Origin: Microcoleus vaginatus HSN003
Lineage (GTDB): Bacteria > Cyanobacteriota > Cyanobacteriia > Cyanobacteriales > Microcoleaceae
Direction of reading: 5' to 3'
NCBI RefSeq assembly: GCF_022701255.1
Contig: NZ_CP031705.1
Coordinates: 5,146,001 to 5,210,000 of the forward strand
DNA length: 64,000 bases
Position 1 is the first letter of the stretch; every line of letters begins with the position of its first letter. Below the pieces are notes generated by a model. The model searched no databases. It was not told the origin of the DNA and worked only from the letters and a program-made list of their open reading frames with translations. Made by a program: the position numbers and the translations under genes. This document shows positions 52,175 through 60,697 of this stretch, piece after piece.

Positions 52175-53092
52175 TCATGACTCATTTTTCAACTGCATCT
52201 GATCGAACAATTGCAGGGCCGATCGCCAAACCAGATAACCTTGATCGTTAAGGTGCAAGCCGTCTGTGCTGAGTTCGGTTGGTAAATTGCCTTCAGCATC
52301 CGCAAACAGCGGGTACAAATCCAGATACAAAACATTTTCAGAACTAGCAATTTCTTTCAGCCGTCGATTTATTGCCCTAATCCGGCTGTTAGGAATCGCC
52401 AACAGGCGATCGCGATTTTCCCAAGTAGCTTGTTCCCCGCTGTGCGGCAAAATCGACTGCACAACCACTTGTGCTTTGGGGTGAGCCCACCGCAAATCAC
52501 GAATAATCTGCCGCTGGTTGTCCAAAATCCCTTCGTTGCTTGCGCCGCGCAACAAATCGTTAATCCCAATCATTACAAACACGGTATCCGGCGCAGTTCG
52601 ATCGAACAACTGCAACCGCTTCAGCAAACCCACGGAAGTCTCCCCCGAAATCCCTTGATTCAGCCAAAATCGATCGACTGGTAACAGCTTTGTTGGAAAC
52701 CACATACTGAGAGAATCGCCAGCCAAAACACTTAGTCTGGAGGGTCGATTCGCCGCCGCCGCCTCAGCTTCGCGACCCAACTGCGTCACCCACTGCTGGT
52801 AAGTCCATTTATGTCGCGGTCCTGGAACGGGCACGTCTAGCAATGCCTTTGCAGAGAGCGTCGATTCGTCCATTTGTTCTTCAGCGGCTTCTGCCGTCAC
52901 TGCCGCACTTACCGGGAAGCTTTCTGTCAAGTTGTTTCCCCGCACCAGTAGTTGAGCTACTGTGATTATCAGTACCCCGTTCGTCACCAAAGAGAGCAAA
53001 GCCCAAACCGGAACAGTTTTCGATCGGCTAACTTCCATCCCTAAGAGGGATTTATGAGTTCTACTTCTGCTACCTCCTCCAAACTTCTCCAT
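52175..53092 (-). CDS. SGNH/GDSL hydrolase, membrane-anchored
   Basis: 305 residues. An N-terminal TM anchor (VWALLSLVTNGVLIITVAQLL, ~29-49) precedes the SGNH hydrolase domain: block I LSVLAGDSLSMWF (nucleophile Ser, ~143), block II Gly in LNQGISGET, block III GINDLLR (~177) and block V STDGLHLNDQGY (Asp and His, ~275-286). It faces the periplasm. The family de-esterifies lipids or O-acetylated glycans. The substrate is unknown here. Monocistronic. Confidence 0.85.
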   Translation of the reverse strand: MEKFGGGSRSRTHKSLLGMEVSRSKTVPVWALLSLVTNGVLIITVAQLLVRGNNLTESFPVSAAVTAEAAEEQMDESTLSAKALLDVPVPGPRHKWTYQQWVTQLGREAEAAAANRPSRLSVLAGDSLSMWFPTKLLPVDRFWLNQGISGETSVGLLKRLQLFDRTAPDTVFVMIGINDLLRGASNEGILDNQRQIIRDLRWAHPKAQVVVQSILPHSGEQATWENRDRLLAIPNSRIRAINRRLKEIASSENVLYLDLYPLFADAEGNLPTELSTDGLHLNDQGYLVWRSALQLFDQMQLKNES

Positions 53093-53374
53093 AAACTCAA
53101 GCTATTTGCAGGCATCACACCGAATAATTTGCATTCATCACTACATCCAATTTTACCGCTCAATTAAAGCGTCAATTCTTGTAAGAATCAAGCGCTGTGC
53201 TGTGTTGAGCGCGACGGCGATGCAGAACTTTGCTTTTTCGCACTACTTTACCATAAAAAATCTGCCTACCAAACTTTCTTGCACATAAATTCGGGTGGGT
53301 CTCGGTCTGCTGACTGGACAAAAATATATCTAAAACTTACCGAAATTACTCATTTCTGATGCTAAAATCCAAAA

Positions 53375-53977
53375 ATGAAAAAATTAACTATAACAGAAGC
53401 AGCCAAACTTAAAGGTGTGAGCGCTTCCACCTTGCGCCGATGGGAAGCCGAAGGCAAGCTAATACCGGAACGCACGGCTAACGGTCACAGACGCTATGAC
53501 CTAGCTCATCTTCTCGGCTTAAAACGCGAGGGCGCTTTAACCGTTGCTTACGCTCGCGTTAGCAGTCACAACCAAAAAGATGATTTAGACAGACAAAAAC
53601 AAGTTTTGGAATTGTTTTGTGCATCTCAGGGGTGGCAATTCCAAATCATTGATGATGTAGGTTCTGGGGTTAATTACAGTAAGCGGGGTTTACAACATCT
53701 AATTCGGGCGATCGCAGACAATCAAGTAGAAAGGTTGGTATTAACTCACAAAGACAGACTGCTGAGATTTGGTTCGGAACTAATTTTTAATTTGTGCGAG
53801 CACTTTGGAACAGAGGTAGTGATTATAAATCAAACCGAAAATACTAGCTGTGACGAGGATTTAGCTAAAGATATACTAGAAATAATCACTATTGTCTCCG
53901 CCCGCCTTGATGGCAGCAGGAACCCCAAGAACAAGCGCATCGTTGAAGAACTGAAAGCCATTGCCGGTAAACTCTGA
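53375..53977 (+). CDS. tnpA: IS607-family serine transposase (TnpA), solo
   Basis: 200 residues. MerR-like helix-turn-helix (ITEAAKLKGVSASTLRRWEAEGKLIPE with NGHRRYD, ~4-42) is followed by the serine recombinase domain: LTVAYARVSSHNQKDDLDRQ (catalytic Ser ~63-64, Arg), DVGSGVNYSKRGLQHL and LTHKDRLLRFGSELIF. This architecture is IS607 TnpA, which mediates excision and insertion by Ser-linked strand exchange. No TnpB follows (53978-54394 has no such ORF), so this is a tnpA-only element or remnant. The frame itself looks intact. AT-rich ATG context, start at 53375. Confidence 0.92.
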   Translation: MKKLTITEAAKLKGVSASTLRRWEAEGKLIPERTANGHRRYDLAHLLGLKREGALTVAYARVSSHNQKDDLDRQKQVLELFCASQGWQFQIIDDVGSGVNYSKRGLQHLIRAIADNQVERLVLTHKDRLLRFGSELIFNLCEHFGTEVVIINQTENTSCDEDLAKDILEIITIVSARLDGSRNPKNKRIVEELKAIAGKL

Positions 53978-54077
53978 TCAATACACCAGTTTGCAAAGCT
54001 AGTCAGTTACAGATTCTCAATTCCCAATTACCAATTACCGCCCCAAATCTCATGCAATCGCAAACTACTATATGTAA

Positions 54078-54197
54078 GGCGTTGCATAATAGCGGCATGA
54101 TTTTGATTTTTTTGTCGGATGGGATCTCTTCGCCCGAAGCCGTGTATTTTCACAGCAGGCGGGACACCCCACAATCATCATCAAATTGTGCAACGCC
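54078..54197. repeat. 120-bp MITE-like element with imperfect target duplication
   Basis: GGCGTTGCATAAT at the left end and GGCGTTGCACAAT reading inward from the right are 13-bp terminal inverted repeats with one mismatch. The flanks ATATGTAA (54070-54077) and ATATGTCA (54198-54205) match in seven of eight positions, consistent with an 8-bp target duplication. It is non-coding. It lies in the 53978-54394 gap, which otherwise holds nothing recognisable. Confidence 0.65.
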
Positions 54198-54394
54198 ATA
54201 TGTCAGCCCTTAAAAGTCAACTAAACATAAAATTATGCCCGCGTTCGCATCGAAGATTGAAACGCGAGCACAACGATAGATAGCCATAAGTAGGCAGATT
54301 TCAGATGGTGGTTTTTCTGAATAAAGGCGTGAATTAGCTGATAAATAGCTAACCTAGGCCACGAAAGCTCAAGTGGTCGATCCCTTCGCACACT

Positions 54395-56038
54395 CTACAG
54401 TTTGGTAGTCTTGCCTCCAGAACCCCCACCATAACCGCCGTAGCTGGTCTCACTTCTGTTATCCAAGCTCGTTTCCTTCACAAACCCGGTGTAAGCTTCC
54501 ATCCCGTGTTCGCCGATATCCAAACCTTCAGCCTCCTCTAAAGCAGAAACGCGGATACCCAGCAAAGCTTTGAGCGCCATCCAAAAAATCGTACTCAGCA
54601 GCACGGTCATCCCGCCTACAGAGATAATGCCGACCAACTGCGCCCAGAGTTGAGCGAAACCTCCGCCCACAAGCAATCCGGCTGCCGGGCCTGTGGTATA
54701 AAGCCCAGTTGTAGGCCCGTCAGCAAACAGCCCAACTGCCAGAGTTCCCCAGATGCCGCAGACTAAGTGAACTGAAGTTGCGCCTACAGGGTCGTCAATT
54801 TTCAAGTTGTCGAAGAAAGTGACGGCGAAAACTACCAGGATACCGGCGATCGTGCCAATAATGGCAGAGTTTGGCACGTTGATCCAAGCACAGCCCGCTG
54901 TTACCCCGACTAAGCCGGCGAGGATACCGTTGATAATCATCGAAAGGTCGGGTTTGCCCAGGTACAGCCAAGCAGTAATGGTTGCAGCAATTCCCCCGAA
55001 GGCAGCGGCAGTGTTGGTGGTGATCGCAATGTGGGCGATAGCATTTGGATCGAGTGCCATTGTCGAACCGGGATTGAAACCGAACCAGCCCAACCACAAA
55101 ATCAAACAGCCCAGGGTGGCAATGCTCATATTGTGTCCCGGCATCGCCACAGTATCGCCGTCGCGGTACTTACCAAGCCGCGGCCCCAAAAATGCCGCTC
55201 CCATCAAAGCAGCCCAACCGCCTACCGAGTGAACCACTGTCGAACCGGCAAAATCCCAGAAGCCTGCGTCTGCCAGCCAGCCGCCGCCCCAAATCCAGTG
55301 TCCGGTAATCGGATAAGCAATACCTACTAGCAGCAAGCTGAAAATTAAGAATTCAAGGAATTTAATTCGCTCTGCAACGGCTCCAGAAACGATCGTGGCA
55401 GCAGTTCCAGCAAAAACTAATTGGAAAAAGAATTTAGCGTTAAGAGGCACTCCCGTCCAGTTTAATGCGCTGAAAATGCCTTGATAAGCGTCTCCTGTGG
55501 CGGGGCTGTTGTCGGGTACATTCCACAGAAAAAATCCGCCGCTGCTGCCAATAAAACCATTGCCGTCGCTAAACATTAAGGCAAAGCCGATCGCCCAATA
55601 TGCGATCGTTGAAAGCGCAAAAACAATCAAGTTTTTGGAGAGCACGTTGACTGCATTTTTTTGGCGGCAAAAACCGGTTTCCAACATACCGAAACCGGCG
55701 TTCATAAAGAACACTAGCATCCCAGCAACCATGACCCACATGGTATCCATGCCCACCTTAAGGCTTGCTAATTGTTCCTCGGTGGTTGGCGCGGGAGCTG
55801 TTTGGGCTACCGCCGCATATCCCCACACCAAGACGATGATTGCAGCTAAAGGTATGCAGGCTTGCCAACTTGGAGTGAGGCGGGCGATCGCCCTTTGTAA
55901 TTTCTTCAACCTGTTGACTTTCGTAATAAATTTAGCTGCTGGCAAATTTAAAGCCTCCCGCCTGACTTGTTTCGACTTTTTCTTTCCGACAGTCATTTTA
56001 ATCACTTTTACCCTCTTTACGGCTAGTAAGCTCAGCAA
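54395..56038 (-). CDS. amt: Ammonium transporter (Amt family), second copy
   Basis: 547 residues, longer than the other Amt because of a basic N-terminal extension (MTVGKKKSKQVRREALNLPA...). A signal-like helix (CIPLAAIIVLVWGYAAVAQT) then leads into the 11-TM core: GMDTMWVMVAGMLVFFMNAGFGMLETGFCR, DFAGSTVVHSVGGWAALMGA with pore His, and ATSVHLVCGIWGTLAVGLF with the second His. Start 56038 or the Met at 55996 (MTVGKKKS) are both possible. It lies 41 bp downstream of purE on the same strand, so cotranscription is possible. Confidence 0.93.
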   Translation of the reverse strand: MLSLLAVKRVKVIKMTVGKKKSKQVRREALNLPAAKFITKVNRLKKLQRAIARLTPSWQACIPLAAIIVLVWGYAAVAQTAPAPTTEEQLASLKVGMDTMWVMVAGMLVFFMNAGFGMLETGFCRQKNAVNVLSKNLIVFALSTIAYWAIGFALMFSDGNGFIGSSGGFFLWNVPDNSPATGDAYQGIFSALNWTGVPLNAKFFFQLVFAGTAATIVSGAVAERIKFLEFLIFSLLLVGIAYPITGHWIWGGGWLADAGFWDFAGSTVVHSVGGWAALMGAAFLGPRLGKYRDGDTVAMPGHNMSIATLGCLILWLGWFGFNPGSTMALDPNAIAHIAITTNTAAAFGGIAATITAWLYLGKPDLSMIINGILAGLVGVTAGCAWINVPNSAIIGTIAGILVVFAVTFFDNLKIDDPVGATSVHLVCGIWGTLAVGLFADGPTTGLYTTGPAAGLLVGGGFAQLWAQLVGIISVGGMTVLLSTIFWMALKALLGIRVSALEEAEGLDIGEHGMEAYTGFVKETSLDNRSETSYGGYGGGSGGKTTKL

Positions 56039-56079
56039 TATTCGTAAAACTTTCCAATCTTACTACAAAAGTTTATGGA

Positions 56080-56601
56080 TTATTTGTTGAGATTGAGATA
56101 GTTATGATAGCCTAGCTCTTCTAGTTGATTTTGTTTTTTCAGTACAGATTCGGACAAAGTTTTGCGGTAATGCAAAACTCGCTCTAGCAATTCTGGCTGA
56201 TGAGCTGCCAGTATCTGAACTGCCAGCAAGCCAGCATTCTTAGCGTTGCCGATCCCCACTGTGGCTACGGGTATCCCGGCTGGCATTTGCACGATCGAGT
56301 ACAGCGAATCTATGCCTTGCAGGTGGCGGCTCGGTACCGGCACCCCAATTACGGGCAAGGGCGTTAAAGATGCTACCATACCCGGGAGGTGCGCCGCTCC
56401 CCCGGCACCTGCGATAATGACTTTCAAGCCTTTTTGGTGCGCGGTTTGGGCATATTCCACCATGCGATCAGGGGTGCGGTGCGCCGAGATGATCGCCACG
56501 GAGCAAGCAACGCTGAATTCTTCGCAAACTGCGATCGCATCTTTCATGGTTGGCAAATCCGAATCGCTACCCATGATAATTCCAACTGTCGCTTGATTCA
56601 T
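56080..56601 (-). CDS. purE: N5-carboxyaminoimidazole ribonucleotide mutase
   Basis: 173 residues, a full class I PurE: VGIIMGSDSDLPTMKDA (residues ~6-22, the phosphate/substrate loop), SAHRTPDRMVEYA (catalytic His ~45) and AGAGGAAHLPGMVASLTPLPVIGVPV. It converts N5-CAIR to CAIR in purine synthesis, and is cytosolic and octameric in the family. The C-terminal LAAHQPELLERVLHYRK is normal. It is upstream of an amt gene on the same strand. The purK partner is not in the window. Confidence 0.95.
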   Translation of the reverse strand: MNQATVGIIMGSDSDLPTMKDAIAVCEEFSVACSVAIISAHRTPDRMVEYAQTAHQKGLKVIIAGAGGAAHLPGMVASLTPLPVIGVPVPSRHLQGIDSLYSIVQMPAGIPVATVGIGNAKNAGLLAVQILAAHQPELLERVLHYRKTLSESVLKKQNQLEELGYHNYLNLNK

Positions 56602-56836
56602 GCAATTTTCCGATTTCAGATTTCAGATAAATGCTAATTTTATAATGATTGCGTTAATTCAAATTTAGATATTTTGTACCAAAACTGACCCTTAAAAGCA
56701 ATTTTTCCACCAGCGCCGGTCTGAGCAGCTCTGTAGCCAGCAAAAAGCCAAAAGCTCCGCATCCTCATAGCCAGCCACCGGATTTATCCGTAGCGAATAT
56801 AAAATCTACAATCTAAAATCTACAATCTAAAATCGG

Positions 56837-58066
56837 ATGACTGAAGCCAAAACCCCAACTGCCGCCCGCACAGATATTCTCAATGTTCGCCTCCCCGGTT
56901 GCAAGGATTTGCAGATGCTTGCTGTTAACAAAACGGGTATTATTCAAGAAGTTTGCCCGATGGACGCCGTATTTAAAAGGATTTGTCCTCCCGATTTGCA
57001 AGTGCTGGATGTAGCAGGCGATTGGCTTTCTCTGGGCGGTGTTGACTTGCAGATTAACGGAGCCCTCGGTTTTGCTTTTCCCGATTTAGAAAGCAAACAT
57101 ATTGAAATGTTGCCGAAAATTTGTCAATTTTTGTGGAATCAGGGAGTCGATGCTTTTGTGCCGACTTTGGTGACAACTTCACTCGATAAGTTTAGGCGAT
57201 CGCTCTCGACTATAGCTGATTATATCCGCACTGTACAAACCGCTGCTCCCGCCACAATTAAGCCCAATACAGCGGAAATTCTTGGTGTTCACCTCGAAGG
57301 CCCTTTTCTCAACCCCCAAAAGCGAGGTGCTCACCCAGTTGAGTTTTTACTACCGCTAACTATAGAAAATGTCAAGCAAGTTTTAGGAGATTGTGCCGAT
57401 ATTGTCAAAATAATTACTTTAGCGCCGGAGTTAGACAGCACTGGCGAAGCCATTTCCTATTTGCAAAGTTTGGGGATTTCCGTGAGTCTCGGACACTCCC
57501 AAGCGACGGCAGAGCAAGCCAAACAAGCATTTGAGCGGGGAGCTTCAATGGTAACTCACGCTTTTAATGCGATGCCGAGTTTGCACCACAGAGAACCGGG
57601 TTTGTTGGGAGCGGCGATTGTTTATCCGGGCGTAAAATGCGGTTTAATTGCTGACGGGAAGCACGTTTCTCCGACAATGATTGATTTTTTACTGCGCGCT
57701 GGTAGGTATGAAAAAGGCATTTTTTTGGTGAGCGATGCTTTGGCTCCTTTGGGTTTGCCTGACGGTGTTTATCCTTGGGATTCCAGACAAATTGAAGTCA
57801 GAAAAGGTACAGCTTGGGTAAGATTAGATTACCACTCGCCCCTGGAATCTGCTACTTTGGCGGGTACAACTCTGCCGCTGTTGGCGGGAGTGCAGAATTT
57901 GGTGGAGTGGGGAATTTGCGATGCCGAAAGTGCGATCGCCCTGGCAACGGAATCTCCGAGAAGGGCGATCGGAATTTCGGGGTTTATCGGCCAATCGGCC
58001 AATCAATTGTTGCGGTGGAATTTAAAGCCGGGGACAAAGGAATTAACTTGGCATCGTTTGTTTTAA
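56837..58066 (+). CDS. nagA: N-acetylglucosamine-6-phosphate deacetylase
   Basis: 409 residues of the amidohydrolase superfamily. GVDLQINGALGFAF replaces the usual PGxID/H-x-H-G-like start, EILGVHLEGPFLNPQKRGAH (~145-165) carries the conserved metal Glu, VSLGHSQATAEQAKQAFERG and MVTHAFNAMPSLHHREPGLLGA (~235) carry metal His residues, and LVSDALAPLG carries the catalytic Asp. It hydrolyses GlcNAc-6-P to GlcN-6-P plus acetate in amino-sugar recycling. No nagB neighbour. TCTACAATCTAAAA repeats lie directly upstream (56803-56833). Confidence 0.9.
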   Translation: MTEAKTPTAARTDILNVRLPGCKDLQMLAVNKTGIIQEVCPMDAVFKRICPPDLQVLDVAGDWLSLGGVDLQINGALGFAFPDLESKHIEMLPKICQFLWNQGVDAFVPTLVTTSLDKFRRSLSTIADYIRTVQTAAPATIKPNTAEILGVHLEGPFLNPQKRGAHPVEFLLPLTIENVKQVLGDCADIVKIITLAPELDSTGEAISYLQSLGISVSLGHSQATAEQAKQAFERGASMVTHAFNAMPSLHHREPGLLGAAIVYPGVKCGLIADGKHVSPTMIDFLLRAGRYEKGIFLVSDALAPLGLPDGVYPWDSRQIEVRKGTAWVRLDYHSPLESATLAGTTLPLLAGVQNLVEWGICDAESAIALATESPRRAIGISGFIGQSANQLLRWNLKPGTKELTWHRLF

Positions 58067-58135
58067 GTGTTGTCAGATCCTGTTTGGTTGATTTGTTCTT
58101 CCTTCTTCCTTCTTCCTTCTTCCTTCTGCTATACG

Positions 58136-58867
58136 CTAAGCGCTGCTAACAGCAATTCGGTGCTCTCGGCAAGTTCGATCGTAAATATTATTTAATTCCA
58201 CAGCCAAGCAAATCTCGCCCCGCAGCCACAACGGTAAAGCAGGAAGCGCGCAGCCCACAGCCAGTTTTTCCTGCCAAATATCGAGGCATGGGTGGCCGTC
58301 TCGCTCGATCGCTCGATAAGCTGTACCATAGAGGTCAGCGTCCAAGGGCGAAGGGCTTGCTCCCGTCAGACGGGCTAACAATTCATTATGAAGATTGGCC
58401 TTCCTTCCCGTGACGACATCAACTATTATCAACCCAATTCCCTGGCGCAAATACGTCTCGCACTTAGAAACAAAAGCACTGCGATGAGTAGAACGATCTT
58501 TGTTGGCCGGACTTACTAATTCAATTGCACCGGCTAATACCGGGCCGGCTTCAGTGTTAAAAATACTGACTTGCACGGTTTCCGCCGCAGTTAGAAAAGG
58601 CACGGTTTGGGCTGGGGGTGACATCCAATTGTTTGGGAAATCTATTGGCAAACGAATTACCGTCTCTGGACAATCAAACTCTGGTAGAGGTTCCTCAAAA
58701 GCTGCTACATCAATTTCAATCCCAAACTGCACATTGGGTTCGGCAAAGTAATTTGCGGGTAATTTTGCATTCAAATCGGATGCAATGTAAGTCGCCCAGG
58801 CATTGTGAAAGGCGTGCCAGTGACGGCGCACAGACAGCGGCGGGTGGAAATGATCTTGTAGCACCAT
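58136..58867 (-). CDS. DUF4058 family protein
   Basis: 243 residues with the cyanobacterial DUF4058 pattern: HFHPPLSVRRHWHAFHNAWA near the N-terminus, TVQVSIFNTEAGPVLAGAIELVSPANKDRST (~103-133) and LRQGIGLIIVDVVTGRKANLH (~140-160). The AIELVSPANK...R segment resembles a PD-(D/E)xK-type strand-helix core, though that is an inference. These genes are multicopy in cyanobacteria and Planctomycetes. The role is unknown. It is convergent with nagA across 69 bp containing a short CTTCTTC heptad repeat (58098-58127). Confidence 0.8.
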   Translation of the reverse strand: MVLQDHFHPPLSVRRHWHAFHNAWATYIASDLNAKLPANYFAEPNVQFGIEIDVAAFEEPLPEFDCPETVIRLPIDFPNNWMSPPAQTVPFLTAAETVQVSIFNTEAGPVLAGAIELVSPANKDRSTHRSAFVSKCETYLRQGIGLIIVDVVTGRKANLHNELLARLTGASPSPLDADLYGTAYRAIERDGHPCLDIWQEKLAVGCALPALPLWLRGEICLAVELNNIYDRTCREHRIAVSSA

Positions 58868-59024
58868 ATTTTTAAAAGTTAGGGCTGATTAAAATCATCG
58901 ATCAAATGGGCGATCGGCTGCCACTCGATTTTTATTGAATAAGTGTCTCAATTCGGGATTGTTGGAGTTGCGATCGCCCGTATCAATAAATCTAACTCAA
59001 TTTTATGGGGTGGGGAGTGTTAAG

Positions 59025-59080
59025 AGATTTTAGATTTTAGATTTTAGATTTTAGATTTTAGATTTTAGATTTTAGATTTT
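59025..59080. repeat. Eight tandem AGATTTT heptamers
   Basis: Eight perfect 7-bp units (AGATTTT) run from 59025 to 59080 in the intergenic region before chlM. Shorter runs of the same heptamer occur at 5605-5628, and relatives at 51758-51786. It is a short tandemly repeated (STRR-type) sequence. Repeat number is likely variable between strains. Confidence 0.92.
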
Positions 59081-59221
59081 ATAATTGAAAATTGAAAAGT
59101 GAAGAACTGACCCCACTGATAAATCGGGGGCCCCGGACTAAATTACTTTCGGTCAACAATAGCGGCTGCTGCGGCTTTATAATATTTAACCGTTGGCAAT
59201 AACTCAGCAGCAGGCAAATCG

Positions 59222-59908
59222 ATGAATTTGGTAGACGACAAGACTATAGTTAGACAGTATTTTAACTCGACGGGCTTCGATCGCTGGCAGCGAATTTACG
59301 GTGACGGGAAAGTCAATAAAGTTCAGCTAGACATCCGCACCGGGCACCAGAAAACGGTGGATACAGTCATCGAATGGCTGCAAGCTGACGGAAATTTGCG
59401 CGGGCTGTGTGTCTGCGATGCTGGCTGCGGTGTAGGCTCTCTGAGCATTCCTCTGGCTGAGGCTGGGGCAATTGTTTGCGCTAGCGATATCTCTGAAAAG
59501 ATGGTAGCAGAAGCTTACGATCGATCGACAGCAGTTCCCGGCAAGCTCTACAACATCTCCTTCGCCGCCCAAGATTTGGAAGCTTTAACCGGCAAATTCC
59601 ACACAGTGATTTGTTTGGATGTGCTAATCCACTATCCTCAAAATAAGGCGGCAGAAATGATCGCTCACCTAAGTTCGATCGCCGAATCGCGACTAATTCT
59701 TAGTTTTGCCCCCAAAACTTTAGCACTCACCGCCCTCAAAAAATTTGGCGAACTTTTCCCCGGCCCGAGCAAAACTACCCGCGCTTACCAGCACCGCGAA
59801 GCTGATGTTATCAAAATCTTAGAAAACAATGGTTTTGTTATTAACAGAACAGCGATGACTAGCACTAGCTTTTACTATTCTCGCTTGCTGGAAGCTGTGC
59901 GGAAATAG
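59222..59908 (+). CDS. chlM: Magnesium protoporphyrin IX methyltransferase
   Basis: 228 residues. NSTGFDRWQRIYGDGKVNKVQLDIRTGHQKTVD at the N-terminus is characteristic of ChlM/BchM. SAM motif I is VCDAGCGVGSLSIPLAEAGA (~62-81). FHTVICLDVLIHYPQNKAAEMI and LILSFAPKT follow in the family order. It methylates the C13 propionate of Mg-protoporphyrin IX, an early step specific to chlorophyll synthesis, supporting a phototroph. It appears to be a single gene with the heptad repeat in its leader. Confidence 0.95.
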   Translation: MNLVDDKTIVRQYFNSTGFDRWQRIYGDGKVNKVQLDIRTGHQKTVDTVIEWLQADGNLRGLCVCDAGCGVGSLSIPLAEAGAIVCASDISEKMVAEAYDRSTAVPGKLYNISFAAQDLEALTGKFHTVICLDVLIHYPQNKAAEMIAHLSSIAESRLILSFAPKTLALTALKKFGELFPGPSKTTRAYQHREADVIKILENNGFVINRTAMTSTSFYYSRLLEAVRK

Positions 59909-60083
59909 GTTAAAAATATCTGCCAAAAAGATAATTTATCATAAACCTAGGGTGCGCCCCGCGCACCTTCCCTTACCAAAGTTACGCAAGTGCACCTCCA
60001 TACTGTGCGATTGGTTCGCTGACACTGGCAATGACAAGTAAGGCTCGCACCCTGCACCTTCGATATCAACAATTAGATATTTT

Positions 60084-60243
60084 TTCTTCTTCCGTCTTCC
60101 TTCTTCCGTCTTCCTTCTTCCTTCTTCCGTCTTCCTTCTTCCTTCTTCCTTCTTCCTTCTTCCGTCTTCCTTCTTGCGTCTTCCTTCTTCCTTCTTGCGT
60201 CTTCCTTCTTCCTTCTTCCTTCTTCCGTCTTCCTTCTTCCTTC
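60084..60243. repeat. Long heptad microsatellite (CTTCTTC / CGTCTTC)
   Basis: About 160 bp made of 7-bp units alternating CTTCTTC, CGTCTTC and GCGTCTT-type variants between chlM and the DUF423 gene. A minus-strand frame across it reads repetitive GRRKKEEGRRKKED, an artefact of the repeat. A short relative lies at 58098-58127. Confidence 0.9.
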
Positions 60244-60263
60244 TGCCCAATTAGATAAATATT

Positions 60264-60656
60264 ATGTCAACGCTAATTTTAATTCGCATTTTTATAGCAG
60301 CGGCAGCCGTATTCGGAGGTTTATCCGTTGCAGGCGGTGCTTTCGCCTCCCACGCTTTGAAAAATCAATTGAGCGATCGGGCTTTAGCAATTTTTGAGAC
60401 CGGCGCCCGATATCAAATGTATCATGCCCTGGCTCTATTACTCGTCGCTTTACTCTTGAGCCGCGCCCAAGACTCTCAAACCTTTTTTGCAGTGGCTGGA
60501 TGGGCTTTTATTGCCGGCACAATCATCTTTTCAGGGAGTTTGTACGCCCTGAGTTTGAGCGACATCAAATGGCTGGGTGCCATTACCCCTGTGGGAGGAG
60601 TTGCTTTTATTGTCGGTTGGGGATGTTTGGCAGTCGCAGCTTTTAGTTTTAAATAA
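60264..60656 (+). CDS. DUF423 (YgdD/TMEM256-like) membrane protein
   Basis: 130 residues with four predicted TM helices. The family hallmarks are VFGGLSVAGGAFASHALKNQLSDRALAIFETGARYQMYHALALLLVALLL (~16-65, containing GAFASHAL and TGxRYQMYHALAL) and FSGSLYALSLSDIKWLGAITPVGG. The family is widespread and its function unknown. It sits in the inner membrane. The start is directly downstream of the heptad microsatellite, which could influence its expression. Confidence 0.9.
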   Translation: MSTLILIRIFIAAAAVFGGLSVAGGAFASHALKNQLSDRALAIFETGARYQMYHALALLLVALLLSRAQDSQTFFAVAGWAFIAGTIIFSGSLYALSLSDIKWLGAITPVGGVAFIVGWGCLAVAAFSFK

Positions 60657-60697
60657 ACAACTGGTAAATTTTGAAGCAATTACCAATTAGCAATTAC

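Noticed and set aside
59939..60250. Minus-strand frame coding GRRKKEEGRRKKED repeats
   Set aside because: A heptamer microsatellite leaves a frame open with a trivial basic/acidic repeat. No start context or homologous domain.
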